From: Clostridiales bacterium | GTDB taxonomy: Bacteria; Bacillota; Clostridia; Lachnospirales; Lachnospiraceae | Direction: 5' to 3' | Length of the DNA: 7,240 nt | Assembly (NCBI GenBank): GCA_019423835.1 | Contig: JAHZAR010000088.1 | Coordinates: forward strand, 2,835-10,074 | In this document: piece by piece, positions 6,445-7,240 of the stretch | How the letters are laid out: every line of letters starts with the position of its first letter | How positions within the stretch are numbered: position 1 is the stretch's first letter | Notes under the pieces: generated by a model | Told to the model about the DNA's origin: nothing | Seen by the model: the letters and a program-made list of their open reading frames with translations, nothing else | Database searches by the model: none | Translations under genes and position numbers: made by a program

Positions 6445-6469
6445 GCACTGCTCTCTGCTGTCGCGAAAA
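6440..6469. repeat. Small inverted repeat overlapping the large one
   Basis: TTTTCGC (6440-6446) and GCGAAAA (6463-6469) form a perfect 7-bp dyad with a 16-nt loop. Its left arm shares 6440-6444 with the outer end of the large inverted repeat, so the two hairpins cannot both form fully in one RNA. In - strand RNA it would be made first. Competing hairpins of this kind are the layout expected of an attenuator, though no effector or leader peptide is apparent. Confidence 0.45.
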
Positions 6470-6474
6470 GTCTA

Positions 6475-6504
6475 TTTACATCTTACCATAGGGGCTGGTA
6501 TAAT
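6475..6504 (+). promoter_or_regulatory. Promoter of the divergent lysR-type gene
   Basis: TTTACA (6475-6480), one base from the TTGACA consensus, and a perfect TATAAT (6499-6504) are separated by 18 nt on the + strand. Transcription would begin near 6511 and give a leader of about 85 nt. The -10 box is the centre of the operator-like palindrome TGGTATAATACCA, so a bound regulator would block it, pointing to autorepression. Confidence 0.7.
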
Positions 6505-6509
6505 ACCAA
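6480..6509 (-). promoter_or_regulatory. Weak candidate promoter for leuCD
   Basis: On the - strand, TTGGTA (6509-6504) and TAAGAT (6485-6480) are separated by 18 nt. Each matches its consensus at 4 of 6 positions. The -35-like element overlaps a LysR-type half-site, as expected for a promoter needing a bound LysR activator. It would give a leader of roughly 185 nt that includes the large inverted repeat. The match is weak and other starts are possible. Confidence 0.3.
6484..6508. promoter_or_regulatory. Putative LysR-type operator: T-N11-A palindrome plus an extra half-site
   Basis: TGGTATAATACCA at 6496-6508 is a perfect dyad around position 6502 and fits the T-N11-A consensus of LysR-type regulators. 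A further TACCA half-site lies at 6484-6488, facing TGGTA at 6496-6500 and 20 bp (about two helical turns) from the TACCA at 6504-6508. TGGTA also occurs at 6423-6427 in the large inverted repeat. The location between a LysR gene and its divergent neighbour is the classic one for such a site. Binding is inferred. Confidence 0.6.
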
Positions 6510-6594
6510 TATATATTATGAATAGGAAATATAAAGTTCGGTTATAGATTTTATTTTCCTGTTTTCTTTTTCGTAATCTTTCAGAGGTGAGTAT

Positions 6595-7240
6595 ATGGAA
6601 CAGCATTTATCGCAGTACAAAATTTTTTATGCCGTCGCTAAAGCAGGAAATATTTCAAAGGCTGCCAAAGAGCTTTTTATCAGCCAGCCTGCTATCAGCA
6701 AGGCAGTCAGCAAGCTGGAGGAGAGTCTGGGCGTGCCGCTTTTCACAAGGAATTCCAGGGGAGTCCAGCTGACGGTGGAGGGACAGGTGCTCTTCAGCCA
6801 TGTGAGCAACGCGTTCGATACCTTAAGCCGCGGTGAGAATGAACTTCGCAGGATCAAGGATTTCAATATCGGACAGATTAAGATCGGAGTCAGCAATACG
6901 CTTTGCAAGTATGTGCTTCTCCCCTATCTCAAGGGCTTTGTGGAGAAAAATCCCCACATCAAGGTGACCATCGACGGACAGGCCACAGCCAAAACCGTTT
7001 CCATGCTGGAACAGCAGCAGCTTGACATTGGTCTGGTGGCGGAGCCGAAGACCAAGCGGAACCTGAAATTTATCCCCCTGATGCAGATTGAAGACGGATT
7101 TGTCTGTACGAAGAGTTATCTGGAAAATCTGTATCTCAGGGAGGGGCGTGATGCGGATCTCTTCTCCACGGGAACCATCATGCTGTTAGACCGCAGCAAT
7201 ATGACCCGAACCCACATCGACGCCTGGTTCGCGGAAAATG
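6595..7240 (+). CDS. LysR-type transcriptional regulator, 3' end cut by window edge
   Basis: DNA-binding regulator, probably of the divergent leuCD operon and of itself. I translated 215 codons; LysR proteins are usually 290-310 residues, so roughly the last 80 are missing. The N-terminal winged helix-turn-helix is clear: NISKAAKELFISQPAISKAV (residues 19-38) followed by KLEESLGVPLFTRNSRGVQL (40-59). A linker helix follows, and the periplasmic-binding-protein-like effector domain begins near residue 92 (IGQIKIGVSNTLCKYVLLPY). The ATG at 6595 is supported by AGAGGTGA (6583-6590) 4 nt upstream. The head-to-head arrangement with leuC, with a T-N11-A box between, suggests response to a branched-chain pathway intermediate such as an isopropylmalate; that effector is inference. 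No stop or frameshift is seen up to the edge. Confidence 0.93.
   Translation, partial: MEQHLSQYKIFYAVAKAGNISKAAKELFISQPAISKAVSKLEESLGVPLFTRNSRGVQLTVEGQVLFSHVSNAFDTLSRGENELRRIKDFNIGQIKIGVSNTLCKYVLLPYLKGFVEKNPHIKVTIDGQATAKTVSMLEQQQLDIGLVAEPKTKRNLKFIPLMQIEDGFVCTKSYLENLYLREGRDADLFSTGTIMLLDRSNMTRTHIDAWFAEN

Noticed and set aside
6287..6448. A 54-codon N-terminal extension of leuC starting at GTG 6448
   Set aside because: It passes through the inverted repeat, encodes Arg-rich sequence unlike any LeuC, and has no ribosome binding site, whereas ATG 6286 has AAGGAGG and the expected N-terminus.
6287..6475. T-box leucine riboswitch or leucine-rich leader peptide for leuCD
   Set aside because: No AGGGTGGNACCGCG-like T-box sequence is seen, and no short open frame in the leader carries a run of leucine codons.
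1..7240. CRISPR array, insertion sequence, tRNA or rRNA gene, or phage/defence system
   Set aside because: No regularly spaced direct repeats, transposase or integrase motifs, or RNA-gene signatures were seen in reading both strands.

Overview
The window reads as chromosomal DNA from a Gram-positive gut anaerobe of the Clostridia, most likely a Lachnospiraceae relative (Clostridium symbiosum/Enterocloster/Hungatella-like). This rests on the LeuC/LeuD, MATE and CUT2 sugar-transporter protein styles, strong AGGAGG-type ribosome binding sites, and moderately GC-rich genes separated by AT-rich or palindromic intergenic DNA. The taxonomic call is inference from family resemblance; no search was run.

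Layout, right to left, following the main direction of transcription. At the right edge a LysR-type regulator (6595 to the window end, + strand, C-terminus missing) faces away from leuC and leuD (- strand, 6286 to 4524), which encode the two subunits of a 3-isopropylmalate dehydratase-type hydro-lyase. The 308-bp divergent region holds a consensus-like promoter for the regulator, a T-N11-A LysR-type operator over its -10 box, further TACCA/TGGTA half-sites, and a 21-bp-armed inverted repeat inside the presumed leuC leader. leuD is followed by a weak stem-loop and then a long-stem terminator. Next come a MATE-family efflux protein (4159 to 2819, -), a 334-bp gap with GC-rich palindromes and then an AT-rich promoter tract, and a CUT2 (RbsA/MglA-type) sugar ABC ATPase (2484 to 970, -). 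The matching RbsC-type permease (956 to the window start, -) lacks only its last residues.

How they work together. LysR plus leuCD looks like a self-contained leucine-biosynthesis (or related hydroxyacid isomerisation) unit with local regulation; leuA and leuB are not in the window. The ATPase and permease form the core of one importer whose binding protein is not between the promoter and the ATPase, so it is probably beyond the left edge or elsewhere. The MATE gene is a single cistron between the two units with no evident functional link to either.

No clearly new biological system is visible. The most distinctive DNA is non-coding: the palindromic and operator-rich region between leuC and lysR, and the palindrome clusters on both sides of the MATE gene.
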